Below are positions 50,654 to 59,554 of a stretch of DNA of 64,000 nucleotides, piece after piece. The notes under the pieces were generated by a model. That model saw only the letters and a list, made by a program, of their open reading frames with translations. It was not told the DNA's origin and did no database searches. Each line of letters opens with the position of its first letter. The stretch's first letter is position 1. A program made the translations under genes and the position numbers. This stretch comes from a virus. The stretch is from positions 1 through 64,000 of the IMG/VR virus record IMGVR_UViG_3300003873_000002. One strand, given 5' to 3'.

Positions 50654-50662
50654 TATAAATAC
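50654..50662 (+). promoter_or_regulatory. T4-late-like promoter element
   Basis: TATAAATAC, 76 bases before the gp25-like gene at 50738. An AAATTAAACAA repeat lies between them. Confidence 0.4.
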
Positions 50663-50677
50663 ACAAATAAATATAAA

Positions 50678-50722
50678 CAAAATTAAACAAAATTAAACAA
50701 AATTAAACAAAATTAAACAAAA
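50678..50722 (+). repeat. Tandem 11-bp array (AAATTAAACAA x4)
   Basis: Four 11-bp units in the leader of the gp25-like gene. Confidence 0.85.
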
Positions 50723-50737
50723 ATATTAAATAAATTT

Positions 50738-51091
50738 ATGAAAGCACTATACTCAGATTTATCAAAAAAAGGCCCTATCGTTACAGATGCTGTAGATATA
50801 TCAAATTCTGTTGAGAATATTCTTAGCACCAAAAAAGGTGAAAGGATTTTTGATAGGAATTTTGGGTCACACATAGAAGATTATTTATTCGAGCCATATA
50901 GTTTTGCAACTTCAAGATTTATTCTCGCTGATGTAAAAGAATCGCTAAGTATTGAGCCCAGGGTCGAAATTTTATCAACAACTGCTGTTGATATGGACCC
51001 AAGATCCCGGACCTATAACTTAGTATTGAACTTAAAAATTAAAGCAACTGGCGAAAATTTGCAGATAAATAAACAGTTAAAAGTCAAATAA
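50738..51091 (+). CDS. 25: Baseplate wedge protein gp25-like
   Basis: 117 residues, near T4 gp25 (132). Shows the GPW_gp25 signature: VENILSTKKGERIFDRNFGS (about 27-46), a following HIEDYLFEP, and the conserved EPR (IEPRVEI, about 78-84), ending in strands (RTYNLVLNLKIKATGE). Joins the sheath to the baseplate wedge and nucleates sheath assembly. The gp6-like gene follows after 9 bases, as in contractile systems generally. Confidence 0.9.
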   Translation: MKALYSDLSKKGPIVTDAVDISNSVENILSTKKGERIFDRNFGSHIEDYLFEPYSFATSRFILADVKESLSIEPRVEILSTTAVDMDPRSRTYNLVLNLKIKATGENLQINKQLKVK

Positions 51092-51100
51092 GGTCAAATA

Positions 51101-52777
51101 ATGAGCATCATCAATAATAGAAGTACATCATTTAATGATATCGAAAATAATATCATCGAATATCTTAAAACACTTGAAAATTGGAATGATATTAAAGATG
51201 CATTACCAGGAAGCAATCTAACTATTATCACAAATTTACTTGCTGGTTATGCGTCATATCTTGGATTCAAGAATAGAATGATGCGAGATGAGACATATTT
51301 ATCAACAGCAAAATTAAGCACATCTGTATATAATATTGCAAAAGTTTTTGGATACTCAATCAACAGATATTCTGCACCATCATTAAATTTAAGGTATGAG
51401 GGTTATGATACAATAACGGTAAGATCTGGTGATACATTTGGGACATATAATAATTTAGATTTAGTGTATTTTGGTGCAAATGATATACTTGAGCACGGTG
51501 AAGTAATAAATGTGCAATTAGGAAAATATACAAAGGATACACAGAAAGTTTCACTAAATAACGGTATTTGTGAGACAAATATAAACCCATTTTCGCTTGT
51601 TTCTATAGACAATAAACACATAACAGTTAAAATAAATGATGTAAAAAAGGACATTTCAAAATTAATTGAGGATTATATTGTATATAACAAAATTGTTGAA
51701 TATAGTAATGATATCTACTCGACAAAATTAATGATATCAGATACAACGAATCGTTATGGTGTAGTCGTTTCGTCGGGTGATATCCTCGATATTGAATACC
51801 TTGAAACAAATGGTTATGAGGAAGCATTAAATGTAAAAAATGTGAGTGTTAATAATAATTGGTCTGCTATTGAAATCACGCACTTAGGTTCAAATGGTGA
51901 TACACTTAATAAAATTAAAAATTTAGCGCCATTATATTATTCAACAATGCGCCGAATGGTAACAGAAAATGACCACAGATATATCATTGAAGCACACCCA
52001 TATATCAAATCTGCATTTGCTGAAAGGGAAAAAGGAACACCATACGAAGTTACACTTTCCCTAGATGAATCTGGTGTTAATAACGGGGGCATTTATTCAT
52101 TTAATTTAGGGTCATTTTATTATGCTTATACATCACCGGTGGGTGGTAACGATACAATAAATGATATAGCTAATAATTTATACACAAAACTATTAAGAAA
52201 TAATACAATAACCGCGACACTAAATAATAACAAAATTGTGATTACTTCAAAGAACGCGCGTTTCGATAACTACTTGAAATATATTAACGAAAGTGAAGTT
52301 GAAAGTTATGTAAGGTATGATGTAATAACAAAGGGGATTAAACCCCAATGTTGCACAGTTAATGTGTGGTATATTAAATATGACACTATAAATGATCCAA
52401 AAGCACTTACATTCCACGAACAAGATGAGATATCAGCATATATTGAACAATTCAAATTAGTTGGTATAAGAGTAATTTTATCTCCAGCTGATGTGATTTA
52501 TAAAGATATAAATATAAAAATAAAATTATCTGAGAATTATTTGTATGACGAGGTCTATAAGAAATTTATTGAAATATTAAATAATTATGAGTTAAAATTG
52601 AATACTGGTTTTAAATATGGTGATTTGCTTGCAGAAATAGCAAATATAAAGGTTATTAAAAACGATATTCAAATTAATCCTGTTATATCTATTATACCAA
52701 ATCAAACAGTGTTTGATGTTCTACCCCAAAACGACAAATACATTAAGTTCAGAAACGTATCACTGCTTAATGAATGA
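51101..52777 (+). CDS. 6: Baseplate wedge protein gp6/gpJ-like
   Basis: 558 residues; T4 gp6 is 660. The N-terminus (NIIEYLKTLENWNDIKDALP, TNLLAGYASYLGFKNRMMRD, LSTAKLSTSVYNIAKVFGYS) is the Baseplate_J opening. The middle is strand-rich, and the typical CCTVNVWYIK (about 424-433) plus VGIRVILSPADVIYKDINIK (about 453-472) form the C-terminal dimerisation part. It forms the inner baseplate ring with gp25. ATG 51101 after AAGGTCAAATA. Confidence 0.82.
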   Translation: MSIINNRSTSFNDIENNIIEYLKTLENWNDIKDALPGSNLTIITNLLAGYASYLGFKNRMMRDETYLSTAKLSTSVYNIAKVFGYSINRYSAPSLNLRYEGYDTITVRSGDTFGTYNNLDLVYFGANDILEHGEVINVQLGKYTKDTQKVSLNNGICETNINPFSLVSIDNKHITVKINDVKKDISKLIEDYIVYNKIVEYSNDIYSTKLMISDTTNRYGVVVSSGDILDIEYLETNGYEEALNVKNVSVNNNWSAIEITHLGSNGDTLNKIKNLAPLYYSTMRRMVTENDHRYIIEAHPYIKSAFAEREKGTPYEVTLSLDESGVNNGGIYSFNLGSFYYAYTSPVGGNDTINDIANNLYTKLLRNNTITATLNNNKIVITSKNARFDNYLKYINESEVESYVRYDVITKGIKPQCCTVNVWYIKYDTINDPKALTFHEQDEISAYIEQFKLVGIRVILSPADVIYKDINIKIKLSENYLYDEVYKKFIEILNNYELKLNTGFKYGDLLAEIANIKVIKNDIQINPVISIIPNQTVFDVLPQNDKYIKFRNVSLLNE

Positions 52778-52810
52778 TGTCAAATGATGTCAAATGATGT
52801 CAAATGATGT
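52775..52810 (+). repeat. Tandem decamer array (TGATGTCAAA x3-4)
   Basis: It starts at the TGA stop of the gp6-like gene, which supplies the first unit. A gene-free gap of about 110 bases follows. Confidence 0.9.
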
Positions 52811-52918
52811 CGTTGCTTTAAATAACAAAAATAACAAAAATAATAAAAAAATAAAGCAATGACATTTATATTATATTTCAATGCAATGCAATATTCAATA
52901 ACGGGTTTCATATAACAA

Positions 52919-54763
52919 ATGATTAATAAAAAAAATATCAACAATGCAATCGGATTGTTACCTGAATACCTAAAAATAGAAAACAAATATGCAAGCTCAG
53001 CCAAAACAGAATTAGAACGGCTTGACCCCAATAGTGCTGTAGTAGCCGCAGGATTAATAGACAAGATTACTAGTGAATTGCCAGAATTCAATTCATGGAG
53101 TGATTACAAAGATTTTTCTAAAGAATTCCGTTTTAGTGAAGTTTTTTCCCATCTTGATAAATCAGTTTATAACATAAAAAAATCAGAACTTTTAAAAGGA
53201 TTTTTCTCTTTTAAAGGCACACTGATTGATATAAAATATCTCACAAAAATAGCTGGATATAGTTTATCAATTTTTGAACCATCTTATTATCAACAAAATA
53301 AAAATCCATACAGAATACTCAATAGAGATTTTTGGGATGAAATGCAAAAACTCATCAATAACTACGATGAGGCTGATTTTAATGAAAGAATTAAGAAAAC
53401 TTTATACTCAAATTTAATTGTTGTTGATGGGGAAACACATTTACTCATAAATGACCATGATAAACAAAAAATAATTAATTATGACCCACTAGTTGTAAAT
53501 AATAAATATCCCGATAAGGTATTAAACCAATCATCATATATAAATAAAGATGGTAAAAGGATATTCGCATCAGAATCAAATACATTTTTATTTACACACT
53601 ATCACGGTAGCTATGTACAAACAGAAATAATCAAAAATGATCTTATTTTTGATAAATATAAACTTTCTGCTGAAGAACAGACTGCGCTTAGACATATTAT
53701 AAAACTATATAAAGATGTTGTTAATAAAACAGATGATGAACTAAATTGTCAAATTACTGCAGAGCTTTATATTGATTTAGATACAGCACCCAAGTGCAAC
53801 CATGTAGTTGATTACAATGTAGAAATACCGACTGAACAAGGCACAGATAATAAATTACAAAAAAATAATCCAGAATATGAATGTTTTAGAACAAAGCCAG
53901 TTCTTAATCTAATTCGAAATATGATAATCGGGAGATTATCACTTTGTGTTTATTTGAATCATTTATCAATTTTCTTTACTATGCATTCCTTTGCGGAAAT
54001 AATGAAACGCCTCAAAGACCACAACAATATTGATCTTACACGTGAAACATTTACTCATTATGAAAGGGAACGCGCAACAACACCCATTGAAAATATTGAT
54101 TTAATGATAGAGGTTAAAGCAGATGAAGCAGCTGATTGTGGAAATTGGCCGATCGCAGTTGGTGCTTATACACATTACAGAGTAAAAAACAATAAACCAG
54201 ATCAAGTCCGTGGGAGAATAGATAAAGAAGTTCTTGCAGCGCTTGATATTCATATGGAACGCGAAACATATGATACAAGAACAGATCATTCATATGACGA
54301 AAAACGTATTGATTTAGTAAGAGAAACACATGATTGGATGAGAAACAAAGAAGCAATTTTTGTTGATAAACATCTAATCACGAACGCAAATCCCGAACTA
54401 ATACCAGGGACATCATCCCAGTATCATTATGAATATGATTTTTCAGAGATCGATTTAAGTATTGAGACATCTGATAATTTCAAAAAAGGCCGCGAATATA
54501 TTACAGGAATTGGTAATCCAACAGAGTATTCAGTTGACAACAATAGACCATATAAGGTTCGTGGCGAAAAATTCGGGCAAATGTTTGAAGAACACCTAGA
54601 TAAAGTTGAAAGAACAAAATTTTACCCAATTAATCAATTTAATGGAAAAACTTTTATAGGGTCAACTATTATATTAAATAATGACACACAACAATATAAA
54701 ATGCATATTAAAAATAGGGCATTAATTGAACACAATAAACTAGTGCTCACTGCTTTGTTGTAA
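52919..54763 (+). CDS. Baseplate wedge/tail protein I-like
   Basis: 614 residues; ATG 52919 with no strong ribosome-binding site. The N-terminal 150 residues (IGLLPEYLKIENKYASSAKT, SELLKGFFSFKGTLIDIKYL, TKIAGYSLSIFEP) resemble phage tail protein I (P2 gpI)/gp7-type wedge proteins that follow gp25 and gp6/J. The remainder contains two similar units (WPIAVGAYTHYRVKNNKPDQ VRG at about 405-430 and YITGIGNPTEYSVDNNRPYK VRG at about 530-555), so an internal duplication. It probably connects wedge and fibres. Confidence 0.65.
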   Translation: MINKKNINNAIGLLPEYLKIENKYASSAKTELERLDPNSAVVAAGLIDKITSELPEFNSWSDYKDFSKEFRFSEVFSHLDKSVYNIKKSELLKGFFSFKGTLIDIKYLTKIAGYSLSIFEPSYYQQNKNPYRILNRDFWDEMQKLINNYDEADFNERIKKTLYSNLIVVDGETHLLINDHDKQKIINYDPLVVNNKYPDKVLNQSSYINKDGKRIFASESNTFLFTHYHGSYVQTEIIKNDLIFDKYKLSAEEQTALRHIIKLYKDVVNKTDDELNCQITAELYIDLDTAPKCNHVVDYNVEIPTEQGTDNKLQKNNPEYECFRTKPVLNLIRNMIIGRLSLCVYLNHLSIFFTMHSFAEIMKRLKDHNNIDLTRETFTHYERERATTPIENIDLMIEVKADEAADCGNWPIAVGAYTHYRVKNNKPDQVRGRIDKEVLAALDIHMERETYDTRTDHSYDEKRIDLVRETHDWMRNKEAIFVDKHLITNANPELIPGTSSQYHYEYDFSEIDLSIETSDNFKKGREYITGIGNPTEYSVDNNRPYKVRGEKFGQMFEEHLDKVERTKFYPINQFNGKTFIGSTIILNNDTQQYKMHIKNRALIEHNKLVLTALL

Positions 54764-54780
54764 ATTTAACGGAGATAATT

Positions 54781-55278
54781 ATGAAATTTGAAGATGTATA
54801 CAAAAAACCAACCATGTCTGGGTTTTTACATGTATATAAAGTCGACGACAACGGAGAAGAAGAAGAAATTTTTGCTGAAAAGAATCTTGTTGTAAATCAG
54901 GCATCATGGATTTTACGCGATTTAATGTTTGGTTCAGACGATGATCGTATTTCACAAATTTATTTTGGTGACATGAATCTTGTACCCACTGACGACCTTA
55001 AAAATATTAACCCACCTGCGTTAACAGATACTGATTTGGCGAACAAGCTTTATGCAAAAGCAACAACCAAAACAATAGAAACTTATGCAGATCACCCAGC
55101 AATTCGGTATGAAACAACATTAAACAAAAACGAATTTAATGGTGATGGTGAACAGCTTATCACAGAATATGCTCTTGCGACTATCAATAATAGAATTTTT
55201 ACACGCAAAACACGAGCTGCGATTTATAAAGATAATGAAAGCACATTGAAATTTGTTTGGTGGTTAGTATTTAACTAA
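54781..55278 (+). CDS. Tail/baseplate-associated protein, 165 aa
   Basis: ATG 54781 after AACGGAGATAATT. Sequence begins SGFLHVYKVDDNGEEEEIFA, KNLVVNQASWILRDLMFG, then ISQIYFGDM, the layout of a phage family I know only as tail-region structural (GxL.vY....G.e.....kNLvv..g...la.Ll.G......i..m.fG). It ends IYKDNESTLKFVWWLVFN. It is the last gene of the plus-strand virion block and is followed by a strong terminator. Confidence 0.65.
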   Translation: MKFEDVYKKPTMSGFLHVYKVDDNGEEEEIFAEKNLVVNQASWILRDLMFGSDDDRISQIYFGDMNLVPTDDLKNINPPALTDTDLANKLYAKATTKTIETYADHPAIRYETTLNKNEFNGDGEQLITEYALATINNRIFTRKTRAAIYKDNESTLKFVWWLVFN

Positions 55279-55305
55279 AAAATTAAAAATTAAAATTAAT
55301 TTTTT

Positions 55306-55328
55306 AAAGCGCAGTTTGCGCTTTTTTT
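55306..55328 (+). terminator. Rho-independent terminator ending the structural block
   Basis: AAAGCGC, loop AGTTT, GCGCTTT, then further T. It marks the end of the plus-strand late genes. Confidence 0.85.
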
Positions 55329-55543
55329 GTGCGTTTTTTTATTTGTTTTTTATTTGTTTTTTATTTGTTTTTTATTCATTTTTGTCCATTTTTGTCCATT
55401 TTTGAAATCGTGTATATTCCTTTTATACACAAATCGTTCACTTTAAGAATATTGCCAGTTTTGTAAGATATATTCATACAGATTTACACAGATTCACACC
55501 AATTAGAAATTAAAACAAAATAAAACAAAATAAATCAAACAAA

Positions 55544-55777
55544 AATTATTTAAATGCGCAGTATGCGATTATTTTTTATTGGTATACCATAAGACATTTT
55601 TAAAGATATTGTCACGTGATGAGCTTTATATTAAGTTTAATGATGAGTTTATAATGCGTTCAACGGTAAGACAATATGGGGCTTATACTGAAGTGCTGTT
55701 TATATCTACTTGAATTATTTAAATGCGCAGTATGAGATTATTTTTTTATTGGTATACCATAAGACATTTTTAAAGAG
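55544..55777 (+). repeat. 63-bp direct repeat pair with conserved GGTATACC
   Basis: 55544-55606 and 55713-55777 are almost identical (AATTATTTAAATGCGCAGTA, then GATTATTTTTTATT, then GGTATACCATAAGACATTTT). They are 169 bases apart. Part of the unit (AATGCACAGTATGAGATTAT) also occurs at 24001. The second copy is followed by an 18-bp palindrome (55785-55802, CATACAA-CGCA-TTGTATG), similar to one at 13628-13647. No ORF. Confidence 0.85.
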
Positions 55778-55940
55778 ATCGTCGCATACAACGCATTGTA
55801 TGAGGTTTAAACTATATTTATATCACTAAACATTTACAAACATTTACAAACATTTACAAATATTGTGCATATTTTTTATAATCATGTGAAATTTATTTTG
55901 ATTTTTATTATAAATCTTACTTTATAAACTAATCAATGGA

Positions 55941-56703
55941 TAACTTATTGATTTTAAACAGAAAACACACAAATATAAAATAATAAAACTGTAACATATT
56001 GATTTTAAAAGAGAAAACCCCACCAAATCCACATCACAAAAAAATAAATCATGATTTTGGAATGCAATAACTCGTTGAATTTAAACAGAAAAGGTCAAAT
56101 CTGTACACGTAAAAAAAGTTTTTTGGAACCATGAAATCATTAACTCGTTGAATTTAAACAGAAAACACTAAATCTGTACAACAAAAGGTTATAAATTGTG
56201 ATATCTAGAGAATTCATTAACTCGTTGAATTTAAACAGAAAAGGTCAAATCTGTACACGTAAAAAAAAGTTTTTGGAAATTGTTCTACACCATAATATCA
56301 CCAACGCGACAACCATGTCAAGCCCACGAGCACGCTCCGCTATTACATCTGAAACATATATGTTACTTAGTAATATATATTTTATATAGAAAAGTGTTTC
56401 TAATTTTACACCGTGTACAAATTTGATGTTTTTCATTTAAAATCAACAAGTTAAAAAATGCGCCTTTTTTACCCTTGGTTTAAAACAGGCCGAAAAGTGC
56501 GCAGTTTTTGAGCACATGAAAATTTTCATGTTAACTTGTTGATTTTAAACGAAATTTGTTTTTCTGATTTTCGTAAAATCATGTGAAAAACCAGCAGTAA
56601 CTTGTTGATTTTAAAAGAAAAACAAATACATTCTAAATGGGACGGTATATATGTAAAATCAACAAGTTACCACTGGTTCCTAAAGCAAAGAATCAACGAG
56701 TTA
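55941..56703 (+). repeat. Iteron-like cluster: ten 18-bp elements in both orientations
   Basis: Consensus TAACTTGTTGATTTTAAA. Forward copies start at 55941, 55992, 56068, 56141, 56218, 56532 and 56598. Reverse copies lie at 56436-56453, 56652-56669 and 56686-56703. Several copies extend to about 42 bp with GAAAA, TCAAATCTGTACACG; the inverted copy at 56412-56453 keeps this extension. The 1.8-kb region is gene-free and lies between convergent gene blocks. It could be a replication origin, a partition or packaging site, or a regulator-binding array. Confidence 0.8.
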
Positions 56704-57065
56704 CAGTCGACCCACAAAAAAAACTTTTTTGTGATTATTTATTTCTATAGGTAATTTTACGCATATTTTTTTTAAATCAGCCAGGAAATTTTGGAGATTT
56801 TTTGATGAGATTTTATGGGTTTTATAAAAATTTTTTATAAAGATTTGTACATGATTTGTACATGATTTGTATATTTTTATAAATGTGTGTAATGGATACA
56901 AAAGAACGCGCTTATTTAAGCTATATGTGACAATATTATTTTCTGACTTGGTAAGTATATTAATAGAAAGAACGCGTTGTATACATGCGTTTATGTTGTT
57001 TTATTATTAATTATCGATAGGTGATATGTAAGATTGAGTTGTCTCATGTCATTGGGCGCTGGTTA

Positions 57066-57356
57066 TTATTTGTTGTGTTTACCACAAACTTCATCCACTG
57101 CCTCAAGTTTACTATTAAGAATGTCAATTTTGATTAAGGCTTCCCTAAATTTAATACCAAGGTCATTAACAGTCATATGTTTTTCCATTTTGGGAGGCTT
57201 AACAGGCTTAATATCAGGCATTTTGCATTTAACAATCTCTATGCTGTTGATATATTTTGTTTCAGTGATGACTTTGGGTTTTGTTTGTTCCGCTGAACAA
57301 CCAATTAATATAAACGGGACTAAGCTCAGTGTTAAGAATTTTGTTTTCATGCGCAT
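57066..57356 (-). CDS. Outer-membrane spanin subunit (Rz1-like lipoprotein)
   Basis: 96 residues, minus strand. The signal peptide KTKFLTLSLVPFILIGC has a lipobox with Cys20, so the mature protein is an outer-membrane lipoprotein. Lys- and Pro-rich residues (PDIKPVKPPKME) follow, typical of Rz1. It starts inside the 3' part of the Rz-like gene in another frame (95-base overlap), the classic nested spanin arrangement. With the Rz-like protein it fuses inner and outer membranes after peptidoglycan degradation. An alternative start is six bases later (ATG AAA). Confidence 0.8.
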   Translation of the reverse strand: MRMKTKFLTLSLVPFILIGCSAEQTKPKVITETKYINSIEIVKCKMPDIKPVKPPKMEKHMTVNDLGIKFREALIKIDILNSKLEAVDEVCGKHNK

Positions 57357-57741
57357 TTAACTTTTCTATTATGGATTTATTTTCTAATTTAATATATTTT
57401 ATCGTTGTTTTGTTTCTGGCAATTACAAATGATAATCTTGCTGAGACCTTAGCATTAATTGATTCTAATCTTAAACGTTCATCATTTGCTTTTTTATTAT
57501 TATCATTAATAATTTTTTTAAGATCCTCTACTTCTTTGACTTTTAAATTAAATTTTTTAGTGATGAAATCTAAATTATGTTGATATGACAACCGTTGTTT
57601 ATCTATTATTAATTGCATACTATTTTTTGTTGTTGATGATCCGAATTTATACCCTGCACCAAAAACTATCACAGAAATCACAACAACCATTATAATTTTT
57701 GGGTTCAAGAATCCTTTAAGTAAATTCAATGCTATAAACAT
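57262..57741 (-). CDS. Inner-membrane spanin subunit (Rz-like)
   Basis: 159 residues from the ATG at 57741, preceded on the minus strand by AAGGAAAATATA; a longer frame start at 57813 lies within the holin gene and is rejected. One N-terminal transmembrane segment (NPKIIMVVVISVIVFGAGYK, about 13-32) is followed by a long periplasmic coiled coil (KVKEVEDLKKIINDNNKKAN) with many charged residues. The start overlaps the holin stop (TAATG). Partner of the lipoprotein at 57066. Confidence 0.8.
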   Translation of the reverse strand: MFIALNLLKGFLNPKIIMVVVISVIVFGAGYKFGSSTTKNSMQLIIDKQRLSYQHNLDFITKKFNLKVKEVEDLKKIINDNNKKANDERLRLESINAKVSARLSFVIARNKTTIKYIKLENKSIIEKLNAHENKILNTELSPVYINWLFSGTNKTQSHH

Positions 57742-57974
57742 TATATTTTCCTTGATATATCTGTTACTGCATTGCCAATAAAATATGCTAGTATAATGAC
57801 TATAAAGCCCCAAATGAATGTATCTGCGTGAGCTATATCAATACCAAAACTTTCCAATGCAAGTATTATCCACAATGATAGAAATGATAGCCATGTAATT
57901 CTTCTTCTTTGCACCCAATATATTGATAATGCCTTATTATCCATATAATCGAGTATTTTTTTGCTATCAGTCAT
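57741..57974 (-). CDS. Holin-like membrane protein
   Basis: 77 residues, minus strand, with two transmembrane segments (ITWLSFLSLWIILALESFGI, about 26-45, and FIWGFIVIILAYFIGNAV, about 53-70) and a positively charged segment before the first. Size, topology and place immediately before the spanin genes argue for a class II holin. No endolysin gene is seen in the window. The upstream gap carries the CATTTAAAGG array. Confidence 0.7.
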   Translation of the reverse strand: MTDSKKILDYMDNKALSIYWVQRRRITWLSFLSLWIILALESFGIDIAHADTFIWGFIVIILAYFIGNAVTDISRKI

Positions 57975-58039
57975 GATATCCCTAAATTTAGTACCAAGTG
58001 TGATAATATAATAATTAAAAACTTTATTTTCTTAAAAAT

Positions 58040-58089
58040 CATTTAAAGGCATTTAAAGGCATTTAAAGGCATTTAAAGGCATTTAAAAT
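58040..58089 (-). repeat. Tandem decamer array (CATTTAAAGG x5)
   Basis: Five 10-bp units between the 3' end of the 58083 gene and the holin. The last copy overlaps that gene's stop. Confidence 0.9.
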
Positions 58090-58505
58090 ATTTTATTGTC
58101 TGGTGTGTCATAATCAATTATTTCTAAACTTACATTTTGAAATTTGCGTTGAAATTTTGACTCGATATTTGATAAATAATCACGACATTTTATCAAATAC
58201 ATGTTTTTTAATAACTTAAAAATGCCTTTCTGATCATTTTCATTTACAATTGAAATAAAATAGCTATCTAGTAATTTATACCCCAGAATACATCTACCCG
58301 GGCTCACTAAATTGATTTTGGTGCCATGTACTTCTATAAAACCTGAAGCTGTATTGAGATTTAATTCTAAGTCCTTTAACATTAAACTTGAAGAATATAT
58401 CCCATTGCGTATATACTCATTTTTATCTTCGACTTGTCTAATAATAATTCTATTGCTATTATTATCAAACGTCATAATGGCGTAATCGTAGTTTATTTTT
58501 ATCAT
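58083..58505 (-). CDS. Hypothetical protein in lysis/fibre cluster, 140 aa
   Basis: Minus strand; ATG at 58505 after AAAGAAAGATAAA. Strand-rich N-terminus (IKINYDYAIMTFDNNSNRII), then LNTASGFIEVHGTKINLVSP, and a helical C-terminus (GIFKLLKNMYLIKCRDYLSN). Soluble, with no signal peptide. It stands between the coiled-coil membrane protein and the holin. Not recognised. Confidence 0.55.
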   Translation of the reverse strand: MIKINYDYAIMTFDNNSNRIIIRQVEDKNEYIRNGIYSSSLMLKDLELNLNTASGFIEVHGTKINLVSPGRCILGYKLLDSYFISIVNENDQKGIFKLLKNMYLIKCRDYLSNIESKFQRKFQNVSLEIIDYDTPDNKIF

Positions 58506-58533
58506 TTTATCTTTCTTTATTTAAAATTAAAAA

Positions 58534-58929
58534 TTATTTATTTTGGTTATTTTGGTTGTTTTGGATATTCGACTCTACTGTTCTAATTCGGTCGTTTATA
58601 TTTGTTATACGATGTCGCATTTCATTTAAATTGTCTTCTATGCGATCCATATTAGATTCGGTTTCTTTCAACGCATAATTATGCCTCATCACATCGTCGT
58701 GTAGTGTGATATATACTGTTAAAACTGGCCCTATTATTGTAATTAATAGAGCTATAATTTTAAATACATCATCCTTATCAATACCACTCTTTTCCTTTGG
58801 TGTTAATTGATGTGTTGGATATACGTAATCATCGTCGGTTACGATATATTTATTATTTTTTGTCAAATCTTCAGCCCTATCACTAACTCTTCTGTTATAA
58901 ACGCCACCATTGTTAATATTTTTGTACAT
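58534..58929 (-). CDS. Membrane-anchored coiled-coil protein, lysis-associated
   Basis: 131 residues, minus strand. A polar N-terminus is followed by one transmembrane helix (FKIIALLITIIGPVLTVYIT, about 57-76) and a C-terminal coiled coil (ALKETESNMDRIEDNLNEMR, HRITNINDRIRTVESNIQ), ending in a QNNQNNQNK repeat. The layout resembles XhlA/hemolysin-type holin-accessory proteins but with the orientation reversed. Neighbouring holin and spanins suggest lysis. No family match claimed. Confidence 0.55.
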   Translation of the reverse strand: MYKNINNGGVYNRRVSDRAEDLTKNNKYIVTDDDYVYPTHQLTPKEKSGIDKDDVFKIIALLITIIGPVLTVYITLHDDVMRHNYALKETESNMDRIEDNLNEMRHRITNINDRIRTVESNIQNNQNNQNK

Positions 58930-58983
58930 TTTGATACCATTTTTGACACCTTATGGTGTTGTTATTTAATGTGATGAATACTA

Positions 58984-59544
58984 TTAAATGCTGTTGAATT
59001 GTTTCATTGCGCTATCATAAATAGCGGTTACTTCTTCTTTCGATGTAGCAGATAATATTAATTTATTTAAACTGATTCTCGTGTCTTCAATCATAGCTGT
59101 CTTATTTAGCCATTCGTTATGTTTTTTAATTATGGACAATGCAATAGTTTCTTTATCTAGCCCTGTTGTTAATGATTCTCTATCAAGTATATGATATGTC
59201 CTTGTGGTGCCATTTTTTTTATCATTGATAAAATTTGAAGCTTCATCAAATTTTAATTTATAAACTACCTGTTGGCTGTAGGGTATATCACTATGTGCTA
59301 AATTTGCGAGTTCCAAAATAAGTGATTTGAAAGTATTTTTATAATCATTTAAATCAATATTATTATTTTTTGGTGTGATAATCAACCCATCACTATTTTT
59401 CATATAAATATAATTATCTGGGTTTTCTGAAATACTGATAAATTGTTCATCCGTAATTTCAATTGCATCCCCTGGTATATTATTATTCATTTTATCATCA
59501 TAAAATGCATGAAGTTTTTCATTTTTTATAGTTACATATTTCAT
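58984..59544 (-). CDS. Tail fibre assembly protein (DUF4376-like)
   Basis: 186 residues from the ATG at 59544, with TTAGGATTAGAAAA upstream. The N-terminus (KYVTIKNEKLHAFYDDKMNN, PGDAIEITDEQFISISE) follows the pattern of Tfa-like proteins (...AFYD......ip.da..It.ee...l). The C-terminal helical part (ESLTTGLDKETIALSIIKKH, then NEWLNKTAMIEDTRISLNKL) resembles the DUF4376 region of fibre-assembly proteins. It directly follows the fibre gene by 10 bases, the usual order. It likely chaperones trimerisation of the 59555 fibre. Confidence 0.7.
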   Translation of the reverse strand: MKYVTIKNEKLHAFYDDKMNNNIPGDAIEITDEQFISISENPDNYIYMKNSDGLIITPKNNNIDLNDYKNTFKSLILELANLAHSDIPYSQQVVYKLKFDEASNFINDKKNGTTRTYHILDRESLTTGLDKETIALSIIKKHNEWLNKTAMIEDTRISLNKLILSATSKEEVTAIYDSAMKQFNSI

Positions 59545-59554
59545 TTTTCTAATC

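Noticed and set aside
56068-56278. Regular repeats resembling a CRISPR array
   Set aside because: The elements are spaced irregularly, occur in both orientations and the spacers themselves share sequence; no cas genes are present.
56198-56436. Small ORFs on both strands inside the iteron region
   Set aside because: They run through the repeat units and have no ribosome-binding sites; the region is better read as non-coding.
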